In this document: piece after piece, positions 9,502 through 19,011 of the stretch | Layout of the letters: each line of letters begins with the position of its first letter | Position numbering within the stretch: the stretch's first letter is position 1 | Assembly: GCA_944384125.1 (NCBI GenBank) | Contig: CALWSF010000019.1 | Coordinates: forward strand, 1 to 63,793 | Source: an uncultured Lachnospiraceae bacterium | GTDB lineage: Bacteria; Bacillota; Clostridia; Lachnospirales; Lachnospiraceae | Direction of reading: 5' to 3' | DNA length: 63,793 bases | Notes under the pieces: model-generated | Told to the model about the DNA's origin: nothing | Seen by the model: only the letters and a program-made list of their open reading frames with translations | The model's database searches: none | Translations under genes and position numbers: made by a program

Positions 9502-10060
9502 TTTTTGCCTTTCCTATCATACCTTCAACATACATAAGCAGATTTTGTTTAAATGCTTCCTCTGAAAAAAACTTTTCATATATTTCATAGGCTTTGTTTC
9601 CCATCTCCTTAATATTTTCAAAGTGACGAACGCTCCAGATTATCTTTTCTGCCAGCTCTGTTGTATTTTCTGCAGCAAAAATAAGACCGTCATATCCATC
9701 ACGAATATAAGCAGATGTTCCAGCAGCATCCGATACTATACATGGAACTCGATGCATCATTGCCTCTGCACATACTGTTGGCATCGGATCCTCTCTCGAC
9801 GGGCAAATCAGCATATCTGACTTTATTAAAAGTTCATGTACTTCTCTTCTTGTTACAGTTCCAAGCATTTTTACATTCTTCATATCAGAAATCCTGCTTT
9901 CAAGCTTCTGCGCCATCAGAGACGTTTTCTGTCCTATCAAAATAAACTCAGCAGCGTCACCTATATCAGCTGGCAGCTGCTCAATCGCATCTAACAATAA
10001 ATCCTGACCTTTTCTCCACTCAATATATCCAATCGTAACAAACTTCATTCTATACGTCAT
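9485..10060 (-). CDS. GT4 glycosyltransferase, C-terminal (nucleotide-sugar) half
   Basis: About 191 aa comprising only the C-terminal Rossmann half of a GT4 (GT-B fold) glycosyltransferase: FVTIGYIEWRKGQDLLL, FILIGQ, VKMLGTV, and the donor-binding segment CPSREDPMPTVCAEAMM followed by PCIVSD and GYDGLIF. The N-terminal acceptor half is in the preceding gene in another frame. I place the start at ATG 10060, since GGAG lies 6 bases upstream and the overlap with the upstream stop is 11 bases. That favours a real two-gene split with coupled translation. A frameshift (mutation or sequencing error) in a once single gene remains possible. Confidence 0.8.
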   Translation of the reverse strand: MTYRMKFVTIGYIEWRKGQDLLLDAIEQLPADIGDAAEFILIGQKTSLMAQKLESRISDMKNVKMLGTVTRREVHELLIKSDMLICPSREDPMPTVCAEAMMHRVPCIVSDAAGTSAYIRDGYDGLIFAAENTTELAEKIIWSVRHFENIKEMGNKAYEIYEKFFSEEAFKQNLLMYVEGMIGKAKNESDV

Positions 10061-10841
10061 TTGAAACTCCATATATTAAATCACTGATCGGTACATCTGG
10101 CTTATACTTTTCCACTGCATTTCTTGGCACCGGACCAACGGATAAGATCTTCATATTTTTTGTACTAATACTGTTCAATCTGTCAGCTTTGATTCCCTCA
10201 TAAAAAAATGGAGAATCATGAAGCCACCATATTACCTGCATATCTTCATTCCTCTCTGAAAGGAAAACGTGATAATTTATCGTATTACAGATTACAAGAT
10301 CATATTTATTCGTCCATGTGAGTTCTTTCATAGTACATATCTGCAGCCGTACATCAATGATTACTGGTATCAAACTGTCTTCCAGCTTACTTCGCAGACT
10401 GCCGTCCAACATAGAGCCATATACTACCTCATATCCGGCATTTTTTAAGAGCACTGCCGCATGATACAGTGCCAATGCCGGACCTCCGAGTGTCAAATCA
10501 TGGGACAGGAGCAATATACTCTTTGTCTGGATCTTCTTTGTTAAACTAAGTGCCGCCTCTTTCTGAAATAATTCATGCAAATCATAAAAATGAAATATGA
10601 CATTGCCTGGAACACCCAGCTCCACAAGCTGTTTTCTCATCTCCGTCACATAGAAACTCAGGATAACAATAGCATCATATTCTAGTTTAGTCACATCGGC
10701 AGGTGCAATTACAAGATATCCGTCCAGTATTGTTCCTTGTTTATTTACATCATTATCAAGGATTGCTGCTACTTCTCGCTCTGCAAACCAGCGAGAATAT
10801 CGTTTATAATAATCTCCAGTGCCAAAAAGAACATATCTCAT
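10050..10841 (-). CDS. Rossmann-like domain plus GT4 glycosyltransferase N-terminal half
   Basis: A 263-aa protein. Residues about 1-90 are the island's shared Rossmann-like domain (MRYVLFGTGDYYKRY, AAILDNDVNKQGTI, DAIVILSFY). Residues about 105-263 match the acceptor-binding half of GT4 glycosyltransferases (SILLLSHDLTLGGPALALYH, DLVICNT, VIWWLHDSP) and stop at LIYGVSNDV, exactly where the linker to the donor half would come. The donor half is encoded immediately downstream. The ATG at 10841 directly follows the TAA of the FkbM gene. The two halves together would form a normal-length GT4 enzyme with an N-terminal extension. Confidence 0.8.
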   Translation of the reverse strand: MRYVLFGTGDYYKRYSRWFAEREVAAILDNDVNKQGTILDGYLVIAPADVTKLEYDAIVILSFYVTEMRKQLVELGVPGNVIFHFYDLHELFQKEAALSLTKKIQTKSILLLSHDLTLGGPALALYHAAVLLKNAGYEVVYGSMLDGSLRSKLEDSLIPVIIDVRLQICTMKELTWTNKYDLVICNTINYHVFLSERNEDMQVIWWLHDSPFFYEGIKADRLNSISTKNMKILSVGPVPRNAVEKYKPDVPISDLIYGVSNDV

Positions 10842-11882
10842 TTAAAACACTCCCGGTATCGCATAAAGTACAGTGTCATACCACGAAAATGAATAATGCC
10901 GTAAATATAATCTATATCCTCCATATACACTTAAAATATATTCAGGAATATCAAGTATATCCTCCGGTTTATGATATACACTTACTGCCAAAACAGGATG
11001 ATCCCGCTTAATAGTATTTTCTGCACCATGCAGTGCTTCTAGTTCTGCTCCCTCTATATCCATTTTAATCATAGCTACTTCTTCATCTGCCGTTTCAATA
11101 TCTATGGAAGTAGTGGGAATCATATTGTCTGAAAAATCCTTATTAATATGAGAGCCAAAGCTGCCGTTTGAAGAAAAAGATATTGTTCCCTCTCCTTTCC
11201 AAAGCGCTTTAGGTATGATTCGATATTTTTTTTCATAGCCTTTTAATGTCTCACAAATCCGCTTAATATTAAGTATATCCGGCTCAAAATTGATAGAATC
11301 TCCATGAAACTTCTCAAAATAGCGTTTACTGTCGCTTCCATCAAAACATCCACCATCAATAAATAGTCCGCTTTTTAAAATCATCGGTATTTCTTTATCA
11401 AAATAGATTCTTCCCTCCGTAAGTTCATATATTACCTTTCCGGCATCAATGATATTCTCTTTTGGAACACCTGCCATAATACATTGATCAATCATTGCAT
11501 CCCTGCTCTTAAATGAAGAAATAACAATTTTTTCACTGTTATAATTCTTCATAAAAGAAGATGCCTCTACAATGGGAATCCCGGCCTTATCAGACTGATT
11601 CGGCGCATTATCTATAATGCATGTCCAGGGATATCCCTTGAATTCTCTAAGAAGCGTATCACCCCAGATTCCATTTCCAAAAAGAACAACCGCCTCTCCC
11701 CGCAGTTCTTGCATCAAACTGCAAAAACATTTCCACTCACTGCTCGCTCTGACCGACTCTTTCAGTATATGCTCCAGATAGAAAGCAGAGCCGGAAATAT
11801 TATAATTTAATCGGTTAAGATAAATTCTTCTGGAAAGATCATCACCTATATATGAATAAATTTTCTTAGCAACCTGCAGCAC
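10842..11882 (-). CDS. FkbM-family methyltransferase with Rossmann-like domain
   Basis: A 346-aa protein. Residues about 62-135 carry the shared Rossmann-like domain (AVVLFGNGIWGDTLL, TCIIDNA, GIPIVEASSF, EKIVISSF). Residues about 170-320 are an FkbM methyltransferase: GLFIDGGCFDGSDS for the SAM loop, then INFEPD and MIKMDIEGAELEAL. FkbM enzymes usually O-methylate sugars or glycans. The start is a GTG at 11882 preceded by AAAGGAG about 10 bases upstream. It is one of two FkbM genes in the island, and they are not close copies of each other. Confidence 0.85.
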   Translation of the reverse strand: MLQVAKKIYSYIGDDLSRRIYLNRLNYNISGSAFYLEHILKESVRASSEWKCFCSLMQELRGEAVVLFGNGIWGDTLLREFKGYPWTCIIDNAPNQSDKAGIPIVEASSFMKNYNSEKIVISSFKSRDAMIDQCIMAGVPKENIIDAGKVIYELTEGRIYFDKEIPMILKSGLFIDGGCFDGSDSKRYFEKFHGDSINFEPDILNIKRICETLKGYEKKYRIIPKALWKGEGTISFSSNGSFGSHINKDFSDNMIPTTSIDIETADEEVAMIKMDIEGAELEALHGAENTIKRDHPVLAVSVYHKPEDILDIPEYILSVYGGYRLYLRHYSFSWYDTVLYAIPGVF

Positions 11883-11927
11883 TCAAATAATCTCCTTTAA
11901 CTGTTAATACAATCGAACCGTATGCTG

Positions 11928-13463
11928 TCATTCAGCTATGGAATTTATAACATCTCCCAAATATAATATTCTTCCTCTCGCTTTCTGTTTTAACATATCT
12001 CTTATTTCTTCATAATCATACGCTGTCACAATAATACAATCTATATCTGGAAATGCTTCTTCTGGCCGGTATATTTTAAACTCTTCTCCAAACTGTCCTA
12101 CATACCGGTCAATTCCAAAAGCCGGTTCTATCCCTTCTTTTCTGGCCTGGATAAGAAGATGCTTGCCCAATGAAGCCATGCCGTATATTGCAAAATTTCT
12201 ATACCCATTCTGATAGAGATAGTCTTTGATTGCAAACTTGCCTTCCTGCTCTAAAAAAAGCCATCGATCCGCTATCTCGAATAATTCCTTAAATTTTCTG
12301 GCATTCCTGTCAGACTCTCTGTTATATTCCAACGTTTTTTCATCTGTGACTTTAGCATATTCTTTTATATCCGAAGATGTGATCTGTACCCTGGCAGCCC
12401 TGACAGCTTCCAGCATTTTATAACCTCTGGCACAATCTGGTTCCAGATACATTCCTTCCCCCCATTCATTCCATGCGTTGATAAACACAAACTCATTCCC
12501 ACTGGCGATACTCTTCTGCATTAATTTTATTAAACCGTCCCTGAATACCTCAGGTCTGACGTTGGTAAAACATTCTCCGCTTGTCCCACGTCTTGGCGTA
12601 TCGTCATAGTCTGCCACTCCAGAATAAAATGTTTTCATGCCATAAACAGAATCAGCGTTCAGGCAGGCATCCCATATATTATCATAATCATAACAGCGGA
12701 CACCATTTTTAATATTCACATGCTTGTTATCATTGAGCTGATTCATAGCATGCCGCGGTTCATACACAAGGGCGGCGTCCAGGCAGTCATTACATCCGCC
12801 CATTCTAGCCCCAATTAAATACAGCCCTTCCATCCCCTCTTGTTTCGCCAGATTCCTCCAGGTATGAACCATATCCTTCAAACATCTGATATCTTCCGGA
12901 CTGTAAAACAAAAACACTGGCTTCCCATCAATCTTTATATATCTCTCATCTTTAAAAAACGGGAGAAGATAGTAAAAATGCTTTTCCCATTCTTTTTCAG
13001 AACCATAGTCCTGAGCAATCAGCACCCCTGAACTCTTTTCTTTATCGACCGAATCATACTTTTCGCTCCAGACATTCCCAGGGATTCTGCTCCATGATCT
13101 AATCCATGGCTCACTTGCCCAGTTAAAGCAAAATGGCATATCAATATCTTTCCACCTCAAAAGCTGTTCCGCCGGTTTCTCCAATTCCAATGTTCCATCT
13201 TTGAAATAGTAATGATAAAAACAAAAGCCATCAATACCATACTCTTTCGCCAGAGCCGCCTGCTTTTTTACCACAGCCTTCGTCAAAAGATCATAGTACT
13301 CTTCATCTACAGGGACACGGGGCTGGAGATGTCCTTCAAAATAAGCCTCGGCTGTTTTAACAGTCTCCCAATCTGTAAATCCCTCTCCCCACCATTTGTC
13401 ATTATCGCAAGTACGATGAAATTGCGGCAGATATACTGCCAATATCTTAGGTAACGCCATCAT
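11928..13463 (-). CDS. WbsX-family (GH99-like) glycosyltransferase with C-terminal Rossmann-like domain
   Basis: A 511-aa protein. Residues about 5-350 match the WbsX/GH99-like family of polysaccharide clusters (AVYLPQFHRTCDNDKWWGEG, FCFYHYYF, FCFNWASEPW, NAWNEWGEGMYLEPD). Residues about 425-505 are the shared Rossmann-like domain at the C-terminus (RNFAIYGMASLGKHLL, AFGIDRY, DCIIVTAYD). WbsX proteins are regarded as glycosyltransferases from genetic context; their chemistry is little studied. The start overlaps the stop of the upstream methyltransferase (ATGATGG), giving coupled translation. Confidence 0.82.
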   Translation of the reverse strand: MMALPKILAVYLPQFHRTCDNDKWWGEGFTDWETVKTAEAYFEGHLQPRVPVDEEYYDLLTKAVVKKQAALAKEYGIDGFCFYHYYFKDGTLELEKPAEQLLRWKDIDMPFCFNWASEPWIRSWSRIPGNVWSEKYDSVDKEKSSGVLIAQDYGSEKEWEKHFYYLLPFFKDERYIKIDGKPVFLFYSPEDIRCLKDMVHTWRNLAKQEGMEGLYLIGARMGGCNDCLDAALVYEPRHAMNQLNDNKHVNIKNGVRCYDYDNIWDACLNADSVYGMKTFYSGVADYDDTPRRGTSGECFTNVRPEVFRDGLIKLMQKSIASGNEFVFINAWNEWGEGMYLEPDCARGYKMLEAVRAARVQITSSDIKEYAKVTDEKTLEYNRESDRNARKFKELFEIADRWLFLEQEGKFAIKDYLYQNGYRNFAIYGMASLGKHLLIQARKEGIEPAFGIDRYVGQFGEEFKIYRPEEAFPDIDCIIVTAYDYEEIRDMLKQKARGRILYLGDVINSIAE

Positions 13464-14545
13464 CCATTCACCCGCCTAACTGCTGCATATACGATCAACG
13501 GATAATACTTATCATTTACGTTAAAATCTTCCTCTCTTAAGTCCTCCTGGCATAATCCGGAAAGATGTGCGCATACTGTCTTTACATTGCCATAACTTCC
13601 CATGCTCAATATCTCAAACTTGCCCGGCTCGTCAAACATCTTCTTAAAAGCGTCCATATTATAATTGAAAGTACATCCATAATGATCCATACATCTTCTT
13701 GAATTCTGCGATATACCATTACATGTTAAAAGTACAACTCCGCCTGGTTTTAACAGTCTGTATATATTTTCTGCAACTGCCTTTGTATCATACAGATACA
13801 TTAATGTCTGCGTACAGATAAAACAATCTGCAAGCTTTTCTCTTATCCCTTCTCCTGTTTCCAGATTTGCAAGAAAGTCTACTCCAGGCAGCTGTGAACT
13901 TACATCCATAACCATTGAAACAGCATCATGGCTTCCATATGCTTTTGTATAGCTGTTATCCTCAATTTCAAGTACAGTACCATGTATGAATTGTTTATTC
14001 GCATTCAAAAATGTTTCGATATAAAAACGATCTATAGGAGTCCCCCGCTCTGTTCCGAATTGTGCGCTCACAGGAACAGGACTCATTGAGGATACTGCAT
14101 CAATAATTGGATAGGTCTCCCTGTAAAATCTTCGCAGCAAAACTCTCCATTCATTTTCATTATGAACTTTCAGTTTCTCATCCTGAAAAGTTGTAACGAT
14201 TACTTCGTCACGCTCAAATACAATACTTTTAACACAGTGAGAGATAGCCTCATCATTCTCATATAAACCAGGTATCTCATAGGGAAGTACGAACCTTTCC
14301 GGATCAAATCCCATCTCCACCAAAAAACGCCACATACCCATAAATTTCACAGAGACAAGCAAAATACGTTCCGTACCATCCTTCACTGCATTCGCAGGAT
14401 TTATCACAGGAATATTTCCATATTTGCTCATTGATTCTTGTTCGACACTGCTATCCCATATTTCTTTTACTCTGTAAAGAGAGAAAATAGAATTTTTTTT
14501 CTCCTCAAAATATTTCCCTCTTCCAAACAAGATTACGTTGTCCAT
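13460..14545 (-). CDS. Class I SAM-dependent methyltransferase with N-terminal Rossmann-like domain
   Basis: A 361-aa protein. The first 75 residues follow the island's shared domain pattern in a diverged form (NVILFGRGKYFEEKK, NIPVINPANAV, ERILLVSVK). Residues about 180-330 look like a Methyltransf_11-type domain: HGTVLEIEDNSYTKAYG in place of the SAM loop, then DCFICTQTLMYLYD and LLKPGGVVLLTCNG. The target is probably a sugar or glycan hydroxyl or amine, but this is unknown. ATG at 14545 follows GGATGTGAG. It is tightly packed between the deacetylase and WbsX genes. Confidence 0.75.
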   Translation of the reverse strand: MDNVILFGRGKYFEEKKNSIFSLYRVKEIWDSSVEQESMSKYGNIPVINPANAVKDGTERILLVSVKFMGMWRFLVEMGFDPERFVLPYEIPGLYENDEAISHCVKSIVFERDEVIVTTFQDEKLKVHNENEWRVLLRRFYRETYPIIDAVSSMSPVPVSAQFGTERGTPIDRFYIETFLNANKQFIHGTVLEIEDNSYTKAYGSHDAVSMVMDVSSQLPGVDFLANLETGEGIREKLADCFICTQTLMYLYDTKAVAENIYRLLKPGGVVLLTCNGISQNSRRCMDHYGCTFNYNMDAFKKMFDEPGKFEILSMGSYGNVKTVCAHLSGLCQEDLREEDFNVNDKYYPLIVYAAVRRVNG

Positions 14546-14549
14546 ATTC

Positions 14550-15596
14550 TCACATCCAATCTACCAATTCACTTAAAGAGTACACTGTCTTATAGCCCAT
14601 TTGAATCAAATCATCCCTAATGTCACTATAATAAAATACAGCTGTTACAATCACTGCATCTGTCTGCCGGTTTCCACATTCTGGAGAAACAATCCTTACG
14701 CCGTCTTCTGACCGCTTTGCAGGATTTTTATCTAAAACAAAATCAATTTCTACTGCTTCGGAAGCCAGTTCCGTGCACAGTAATTGTCCCAGTTCAGCAT
14801 ATCCATATACTGACACCTTTTTTATACCGTTCTCTACAAGCACTTTCGCAATCCTGCCGCCTCTGCTCTTAGCTTTCATCCATCTTACAAGAAGCTGATA
14901 AAATTGAATATGCTTTTGAAGCTTTTGTTCAAGTCCTCTGATTTCGTTATTTTCCTCGTCATCAAAATCTGGGACTTCCTGATAAACCTCTATATATTTG
15001 CCCGGCATTCTGTTTTGTAATGCTCTGTATCCAGCATTCAGCATTGACATCTCATCGTAAGGCAGCACTTTCGTCTGAGATTTATGAAAACGGATCAGCA
15101 ATTTCTTTTTTTCTATATCGCCTGTAATATCCATCCAATGCGTCGGTTCGCTTAATTGTTTATGTACTTCATACAAGAATACTCTTGGACGATGCCCATT
15201 TCCCCTGTTGCTTAAAGCATTCTTAACCGCTAAATATGCGCCTGTGTGATCTGGATGTTCGTCTTTATCTCCAGTTACAAGAACGTAATCAAATCTGGAA
15301 AAATCATACTGCATCAGGCAATCCGCATGATTCAGGAGCGTCCCATCTGGAATATCTAAGAAATGATAATCCGAAATGCCAAGCTGTTTCATTTCATTGA
15401 TAAATTCACGTTTTCTAAGCGCTGCTTCTTTTATCCTGCAATGCTCTCCCTGTCCGATCGCACCGTCTGTCAATATAAGGACGCTGCATCTGCTGCTATA
15501 ACGCAGCAGCACTCCACCTGCACCAATACATTCATCGTCAGGGTGTGGGGCAATAATTAATATATTCTCATAATCTTTTATATCCAGAATCTGCAT
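14550..15596 (-). CDS. PIG-L (LmbE-like) deacetylase with C-terminal Rossmann-like domain
   Basis: A 348-aa protein. Residues about 12-200 are a PIG-L family zinc N-deacetylase with the metal motif APHPDDECIGAGG and DKDEHPDHTGAYLA. Such enzymes remove N-acetyl groups from amino sugars. Residues about 255-345 are the shared Rossmann-like domain (KKVSVYGYAELGQLL, DFVLDKNPAKRSEDG, DAVIVTAVFYYSD). I chose ATG at 15596, 4 bases after the Stealth stop, because MQILDIKDYENILIIAP is the natural family start. An upstream in-frame start would overlap the Stealth gene by 50 bases. Confidence 0.85.
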   Translation of the reverse strand: MQILDIKDYENILIIAPHPDDECIGAGGVLLRYSSRCSVLILTDGAIGQGEHCRIKEAALRKREFINEMKQLGISDYHFLDIPDGTLLNHADCLMQYDFSRFDYVLVTGDKDEHPDHTGAYLAVKNALSNRGNGHRPRVFLYEVHKQLSEPTHWMDITGDIEKKKLLIRFHKSQTKVLPYDEMSMLNAGYRALQNRMPGKYIEVYQEVPDFDDEENNEIRGLEQKLQKHIQFYQLLVRWMKAKSRGGRIAKVLVENGIKKVSVYGYAELGQLLCTELASEAVEIDFVLDKNPAKRSEDGVRIVSPECGNRQTDAVIVTAVFYYSDIRDDLIQMGYKTVYSLSELVDWM

Positions 15597-15600
15597 AACA

Positions 15601-16596
15601 TCATATTTCAAATGACGACTTGTCAGGAAGGATTTCCTGCAGCGCCACATTGATCTCCCGCTTTATCTGATCAAAACCATTTGTCACAGCTTCATTCAGG
15701 CTGATGATCGGATACCGTTGATTCCGAATATCGTCAGCAGCTTCAATATAATTACTGTGATCTAAAATATAAAGTTTACCCTGATACTTTGCAGGCACAA
15801 AATTTCCAGAACATATTTGCCACATGGAAATCAGCCTCTGCGTCACATCAGAATACGCCCTGAATCTGTTTCTTGATGCCATATCAAGCATATATGGTTC
15901 TTTTTCCCATATCTCTTTTAAAACCGACTTTCTCATTGGCATGGCTTCATGCGGATACACGAAGGATTCAAAATTATTCCAAAAGCTCAGATTTTCATTC
16001 TGTTTAAGACGTTCTCCATAAATCGGTGAAAACCACTTTTCACGATTGTCATTCACAACCTGTTTCTTGTCAAAATTCCTGTTCAGAATAACCATATTAT
16101 TCACACAGGCATAATTCATTTGAAGATCCAGTCCCTTTTCAGCTTTTAATATGAAATGCGTCTCAACTGCTTCCTCACATGGAAGCCCGTTTTTAAAATA
16201 GTATTCTTCAGGAATATCCCTCAGTGGAAACAGATCATCATTAAACAAAATGAACCGTTCGCTCAACGCTTCAATCCGCCAATAATTCATCTCAATCGTA
16301 TTAGAATTGAAGGTAGGAAGATATTTCTTTGGGATATAATCACTGTGCTTGATAACCCTCAGTCTCTTATTTGAAGTATCGATCCAGTCTGGCAGATGTC
16401 CCCATGTTACCAGGAACACCCGATGAATCCATGGCATATATTTTTCTATTCCACGGAATATATATTGAAGATTATCCCATGACTGATATCTGTTAGATTC
16501 AATACTTCCTGTCTTATATTGTTTCAATTCCGCCAGCCAGGATGGATCTGTTCCATCTACCCAAGGTAAAACTAAATCTATATTTTTATCCATCAT
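15601..16596 (-). CDS. Stealth-family sugar-phosphate transferase
   Basis: A 331-aa protein with the Stealth conserved regions in order: CR1 IDLVLPWVDGTDPSW, CR2 with NLQYIFRGIEKYMPW, FLVTWGHLPDWI, LPTFNSNTIEMNYWRI and FILFNDDLFPLRD, then later weaker regions. Stealth proteins transfer hexose-1-phosphate from UDP-sugars to build phosphodiester-linked capsule. Its presence suggests a phosphoglycan product. Unlike its neighbours it lacks the shared Rossmann-like domain. Two ATG codons lie together (16596 and 16593), with no strong ribosome site for either. Confidence 0.85.
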   Translation of the reverse strand: MMDKNIDLVLPWVDGTDPSWLAELKQYKTGSIESNRYQSWDNLQYIFRGIEKYMPWIHRVFLVTWGHLPDWIDTSNKRLRVIKHSDYIPKKYLPTFNSNTIEMNYWRIEALSERFILFNDDLFPLRDIPEEYYFKNGLPCEEAVETHFILKAEKGLDLQMNYACVNNMVILNRNFDKKQVVNDNREKWFSPIYGERLKQNENLSFWNNFESFVYPHEAMPMRKSVLKEIWEKEPYMLDMASRNRFRAYSDVTQRLISMWQICSGNFVPAKYQGKLYILDHSNYIEAADDIRNQRYPIISLNEAVTNGFDQIKREINVALQEILPDKSSFEI

Positions 16597-16668
16597 ATTT
16601 GCTCTATACCATTAAAATTTACCATTTATAATTCAGCCCTTATATATATTCTAACTTCTCTCTGCCAT

Positions 16669-17817
16669 CTACTTAAAAACAGCAATACTGCATTCATCCC
16701 CTATCGGGCTTTTATGAAGTCTTATATTTTTTTCTCTTTCAAAGTCTGCTACTGCCTGAGCAACCCCTGGCAACTCCGGATGAAAATAGTCATGCAGTAA
16801 AATGCAGCCGCCTTCTGTCAGCCTGTCCCAGAAGAAGTGTAACGCAGCCAACATAGGTTTATATAAATCCATATCAAGGTTTACAAAGCAAAACCGATCC
16901 TCAACATTTTCAGCGCTTTCCGGAAAATATCCTTTTTTTATAACGATCTTTTCAGGAACACTCATTTTCCTCATAACAGTTTCAATACTTGCATAAGAGA
17001 AACGCCCGACCTGATTAAATTCGCCATTTAAAAATGCTGTATTGCTTAATTTACGTTCTGCCTGGACATCCTCCTCTGCGAAGCCTTCAAATGTATCAAA
17101 CAAATAAAGGACGCGATCAGGAAAATATTCATTTAAGAATTTTGCAGAATCTCCTGTGCATACTCCGCATTCAGCTACATTTCCTTCCAATTGTTGCAAA
17201 TTTACCCAATGTGCAAAGTCTTTTATAAATAAAAAACGAGCAGAAGCGCTATGATACTTCATAAAATCTCCTATGTACCTGATTCTGCATTCGTCTATAT
17301 TCATTTCTATTATTCTATGTTTGATATTTTTATAATCTTTCTCGTCAACTGCAACAATAACAGAACCAATATAGGGGATTCGAACCAGTTCTTCAGGAGA
17401 AATCACAGGAATTCCATGATATTGTTTCCCTGCCATTTTTTCTTTATCATCAACAATCATGTCAACTGTACATTCAAATAAGGGGAAAGTTAAAAATGAT
17501 TTTTCAATCTCTCCTGTTCCCCACACAACAACTCTGGGACAGCTTGCTGTTGTCAGAATTTTTTCTTCCGGAATGGATAACTCCAATAGCTGATGCTTTA
17601 TTTTCTCTTTCTGATTGCTGCTATAAACTGCAATCACAATGTAATCAAAATCCACATTTTTCAATTCCTGAGGAGTGATCACAGGCTTTCCATACAAATT
17701 GTCTCCCCAACGTGTACTATCATTATCTGTGAACGCAATTATATCTCCCTCTATCGCCGGGTTCAATGCATAACTCTGCCCCTGATTCCCAGCTCCAAAC
17801 ATCACTAATTTTTTCAT
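16669..17817 (-). CDS. TylF-like methyltransferase with two tandem Rossmann-like domains
   Basis: A 382-aa protein. Residues about 1-95 and 97-190 are two successive copies of the shared domain. The first has KLVMFGAGNQGQSYA, IAFTDNDSTRWGDN and YIVIAVYS; the second has RVVVWGTGEIEKSFL, DMIVDDKEKMAG and SVIVAVDE. Residues about 195-382 match the macrocin O-methyltransferase (TylF/MycF) family: VAECGVCTGDSAKFL, LYLFDTFEGFAEED, FVNLDMDLYKPM, ILLHDYFHPELPG. That family methylates sugar hydroxyls with a metal ion and SAM. ATG at 17817, with AAAGGAA about 12 bases upstream. Confidence 0.85.
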   Translation of the reverse strand: MKKLVMFGAGNQGQSYALNPAIEGDIIAFTDNDSTRWGDNLYGKPVITPQELKNVDFDYIVIAVYSSNQKEKIKHQLLELSIPEEKILTTASCPRVVVWGTGEIEKSFLTFPLFECTVDMIVDDKEKMAGKQYHGIPVISPEELVRIPYIGSVIVAVDEKDYKNIKHRIIEMNIDECRIRYIGDFMKYHSASARFLFIKDFAHWVNLQQLEGNVAECGVCTGDSAKFLNEYFPDRVLYLFDTFEGFAEEDVQAERKLSNTAFLNGEFNQVGRFSYASIETVMRKMSVPEKIVIKKGYFPESAENVEDRFCFVNLDMDLYKPMLAALHFFWDRLTEGGCILLHDYFHPELPGVAQAVADFEREKNIRLHKSPIGDECSIAVFK

Positions 17818-17912
17818 TTTATAGTTATTCCTTTCACTTGAAACAAAAATGATCTGTACTTACCTTTTTATAAAATGACAAAAATATCTATCCTTTTTTA
17901 TATTATATAAAA

Positions 17913-19001
17913 TCATACTCCACTCTTATAACCATATACAAGCGCCTTATTCAAGCACGTTGAAATATAGGTTTGCCTCAACGGTGTGGGAAACCACATA
18001 TATCCTTTACTTACATGATGAGAAATCCCCTTTTGATCCATAAAACTTTCAACCAAAGTTCTATCAAAATCACTGTGATAGACACAGACTGCCAACTTTA
18101 AATCAGATGTTTTTTCTAAAAGTTTACTTGCCCCTATTAAACCATCCCACTCGTTTCCTTCAATATCCATCTTAATAAAATTAACGCAATCATCAATGAC
18201 CGAATCCAAAGTGATAAAAGGAAACTCATCATAAGAGTTCACAAACCCTTTTATAATGATTACCTTATCAGAATACTGCTTAAATGTAAGTTTCAGCGCT
18301 TGAATCCACTGTTCATCCGCTTCTATAATATATATCTTTTTTGCTTTTTCAATAACATCCAGAGAAAAGATCCCCTCCGCTGCTCCAACATCTACTACAA
18401 CGTCACCGTCTTTTACATTAAACTCTTCTGTTAAATATTTATGCGGCGATTTCTGATCCTGTTCTAACAATATAGAGCGATAATAATCTGCTGCTGACTC
18501 CTTTGTTATATATTGCTTGGAAAAATACATTCTATGTCCATTGTATATTACATAAAAATGCTCATATATCTCATCCCAGAAAACCTGAACTTCTTTATTA
18601 TAATAAGATTCTGCAAAAGAGTAATTAAATACAGATAATCCATTTTCTTTAATATATTGTATCACTTCTTGCAGTTCTTGATCCTGACAGTTATGATACC
18701 TTTTCAATATACTTTCTTTATAAAAGTAATTTTTATTTTCAACACATTCCGAATACTGCGGATACTCTCTGACAATCTGATCATAAATTTCCTGGTATGC
18801 ATCAGAAAGTACTACAATTCGATCTGGTCTTTTTTCCTGTAGAACATCAGGTGAGTAAATCTCTTTTCCCATAAAAACAGTTCCCTGTTTGCTTTTATCA
18901 TTGTCTATAAATCCTTGAATACAATAATTTTCCAGTGTCAGACATTGTTGCATTACCTGTTTTGCAACCATACCTGTTCCCCAAAGAAATAGATTTAACA
19001 T
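17913..19001 (-). CDS. FkbM-family methyltransferase with N-terminal Rossmann-like domain
   Basis: A 362-aa protein. Residues about 1-90 are the shared domain (LNLFLWGTGMVAKQVM, QGFIDNDKSKQGTVF, DRIVVLSDAYQEIY). Residues about 195-330 are an FkbM methyltransferase (VVVDVGAAEGIFSLDVI, YIIEADEQWI, FIKMDIEGNEWDGL). ATG at 19001 follows GAGGAAAATATA. The intergenic stretch on its downstream side is 95 bases and shows no clear hairpin, so it is probably still within the operon. Confidence 0.85.
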   Translation of the reverse strand: MLNLFLWGTGMVAKQVMQQCLTLENYCIQGFIDNDKSKQGTVFMGKEIYSPDVLQEKRPDRIVVLSDAYQEIYDQIVREYPQYSECVENKNYFYKESILKRYHNCQDQELQEVIQYIKENGLSVFNYSFAESYYNKEVQVFWDEIYEHFYVIYNGHRMYFSKQYITKESAADYYRSILLEQDQKSPHKYLTEEFNVKDGDVVVDVGAAEGIFSLDVIEKAKKIYIIEADEQWIQALKLTFKQYSDKVIIIKGFVNSYDEFPFITLDSVIDDCVNFIKMDIEGNEWDGLIGASKLLEKTSDLKLAVCVYHSDFDRTLVESFMDQKGISHHVSKGYMWFPTPLRQTYISTCLNKALVYGYKSGV

Positions 19002-19011
19002 TATATTTTCC

